Assembly: GCA_026182355.1 (NCBI GenBank)
Contig: JAPFBL010000104.1
Location: 1,729,501-1,793,500, forward strand
Source: Hermatobates lingyangjiaoensis
Taxonomy: Eukaryota; Arthropoda; Insecta; Hemiptera; Hermatobatidae
DNA length: 64,000 nucleotides
Direction of reading: 5' to 3'
Numbering within the stretch: position 1 is the first letter of the stretch; every line of letters begins with the position of its first letter. This document shows, piece after piece, positions 62,956 through 64,000 of the stretch. The position numbers and the translations under genes are program-made. Under the pieces are notes generated by a model, which saw nothing but the letters and a program-made list of their open reading frames with translations, did not search any database and was not told where the DNA came from.

Positions 62956-63999
62956 CTAGGTGTCAACCCTCTTTGAAGAGGCTATTGCCCTCGTGACGAA
63001 AGTATCAAGTTTGAAGAGACCGTTACTAATGTTTATAATATTAGATCTATTAAATTTAATTAGAGACGATTCAATAATATTTCTTAACAACATTGATTTT
63101 TCATAGGTAATAAATTTAGCTCCTGTCCAATCAATATGATGATTTTCATTTTTTATATGCAAGAATAAGGCACTACTGTTTTCCTGTCTACTTACGTTAT
63201 ATTGGTGTTGTTTTACACGTGTTTTTAATGATTTACCAGTTTGACCAATATAAATTTTATGGCAATTTTTGCACGGAATTTTATAAATACCAGCGGACTC
63301 CAATTCGCTTGGAGAGTTTTTTATTAACATATTACCCACGTTATTACGATTAGAAAACACTATATTAAAATCAAGTTGTTTGGCTAATCTTGGAAGGGGG
63401 TCCAATGATTCGTGGTATGGCAAAACTATAGAATTTGATAATAAAAGGGGCTCTTTTGAAGTATTAGAGAAAGTTTTTTTAGCACCCTTCAAAGCTAAAT
63501 CGATATAAGAAGAGGGGTATTTTAATGAAAGGGCAATTGACTTAATGTTATTAATCTTTTCATTAAGAAATTCTGGAGAGGAAACTCTTAAAGCTCTCAA
63601 AAACATATTTCTAAAAACAGAAATTTTAACATTTTTTGGATGCGACGAATAAAAATGAACGTATGCAAGTACATTCGTAGGTTTTCTATATACACTAAAG
63701 CGTAACTCATTAGGTAACCTATGGATCAGGACATCTAAGAAGGGCAAATTACCACTTATTTCTTCTTCCATTGTGAATTTGATTGTCGGCACTAATGAAT
63801 TCAATTTTGTTAGGAAATCAACTTTATTTAAAGATTTGGGACAAATGCAAAGAATATCGTCAACATATTTATACCATTTAACATTTTTGGGCAAAATTGA
63901 GCTTAACATTTTACTCTCAAAAAACTCCATATATAAATTACTTAGGAGGGGGGATAAACAGTTACCCATAGCAAGACCAAATTTTTGTATATAATAATT
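62956..63999 (-). CDS. Family A Penelope-like RT (C-terminal half) and GIY-YIG endonuclease, partial at the window edge
   Basis: The minus-strand frame enters from beyond 64000. The first visible residues are NYYIQKFGLAMGNCLSPLLS, which is RT motif B. It then shows YVDD (motif C, about 45 residues on), LPFLDVLIHRL and VYRKPTNVLAYVHFYSSHP (thumb-side Penelope motifs). The long connector VLPYHESLDPLPRLAKQL precedes the GIY-YIG domain: GIYKIPCKNCHKIYIGQTGK, Arg in TRVKQHQYN, the HIKNENHH histidine region, and Glu in NIIESSLIKFN. It ends RVDT then TAG at 62956. No stop or frameshift is visible in this part, and all the catalytic residues I can check are in place. It is the best preserved coding Penelope-like piece here. 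Whether the 5' part is intact cannot be seen. Confidence 0.93.
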   Translation of the reverse strand, partial: NYYIQKFGLAMGNCLSPLLSNLYMEFFESKMLSSILPKNVKWYKYVDDILCICPKSLNKVDFLTKLNSLVPTIKFTMEEEISGNLPFLDVLIHRLPNELRFSVYRKPTNVLAYVHFYSSHPKNVKISVFRNMFLRALRVSSPEFLNEKINNIKSIALSLKYPSSYIDLALKGAKKTFSNTSKEPLLLSNSIVLPYHESLDPLPRLAKQLDFNIVFSNRNNVGNMLIKNSPSELESAGIYKIPCKNCHKIYIGQTGKSLKTRVKQHQYNVSRQENSSALFLHIKNENHHIDWTGAKFITYEKSMLLRNIIESSLIKFNRSNIINISNGLFKLDTFVTRAIASSKRVDT

Positions 64000-64000
64000 A

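Noticed and set aside
1..64000. CRISPR array, bacterial operon or phage system
   Set aside because: No regularly spaced direct repeats and no prokaryotic gene organisation; introns and retroelements show the DNA is from an animal nucleus.

Overview
This window is AT-rich, intron- and transposon-dominated animal DNA. Protein-coding sequence is sparse and split by canonical GT-AG introns. There are tRNA-derived and 5S-related SINE-like sequences, dense (TA)n, (CA)n and (GA)n microsatellites, and remnants of at least five Penelope-like element (PLE) lineages plus a Ty3-type gag remnant. This points to an invertebrate metazoan. An arthropod is my best guess, from the gag type, the PLE load and GC-rich exons in AT-rich introns, but this is weakly held.

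The main host gene is on the minus strand. Five phase-compatible exons (45943-45870, 28468-28346, 27119-27038, 18166-17792, 5248-5066) join without a stop. The last two encode the first membrane segments of an SLC9B/NHA-type Na+/H+ antiporter. The three upstream exons would form its hydrophilic N-terminal region and are less certain. On this model most of the window, about 5-46 kb, is intron, and the gene continues beyond both ends of the chain: 3' exons below 5 kb were not found.

The introns and flanks are filled with PLE fragments. Coding pieces lie at 1-354, 36530-37550, 40867-41210, 47219-47670, 57564-61164 and 62956-64000. They show the YVDD reverse transcriptase motif and/or a GIY-YIG endonuclease. 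Around them are dozens of short non-coding PLE ends. Many contain a recognisable type I hammerhead ribozyme (CUGANGA box, helix II hairpin, GAAA, very short helix III, UH cleavage site). Most of these ends occur as head-to-head inverted pairs (foldbacks), typically bordered by (TA)n. Family A (HHR helix II ACCG/CGGU) has about 17 copies and is linked to the coding PLE at 62.7-64 kb by that element's own 3' end. Family B is linked to the composite PLE at 57.5-61.2 kb.

Other mobile DNA: a 1.6-1.7 kb non-coding element in two near-full copies (24631-26311 plus, 38338-39956 minus) and one fragment (18265-18600). It has asymmetric inverted repeats and a 3' hairpin, suggesting a Helentron/Helitron2-like rolling-circle element. 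One copy sits inside a palindromic PLE whose other arm preserves the empty site. A gag-only LTR element lies at 42.8-44.5 kb. A 636-bp-period tandem repeat with an embedded hammerhead lies at 11842-12966.
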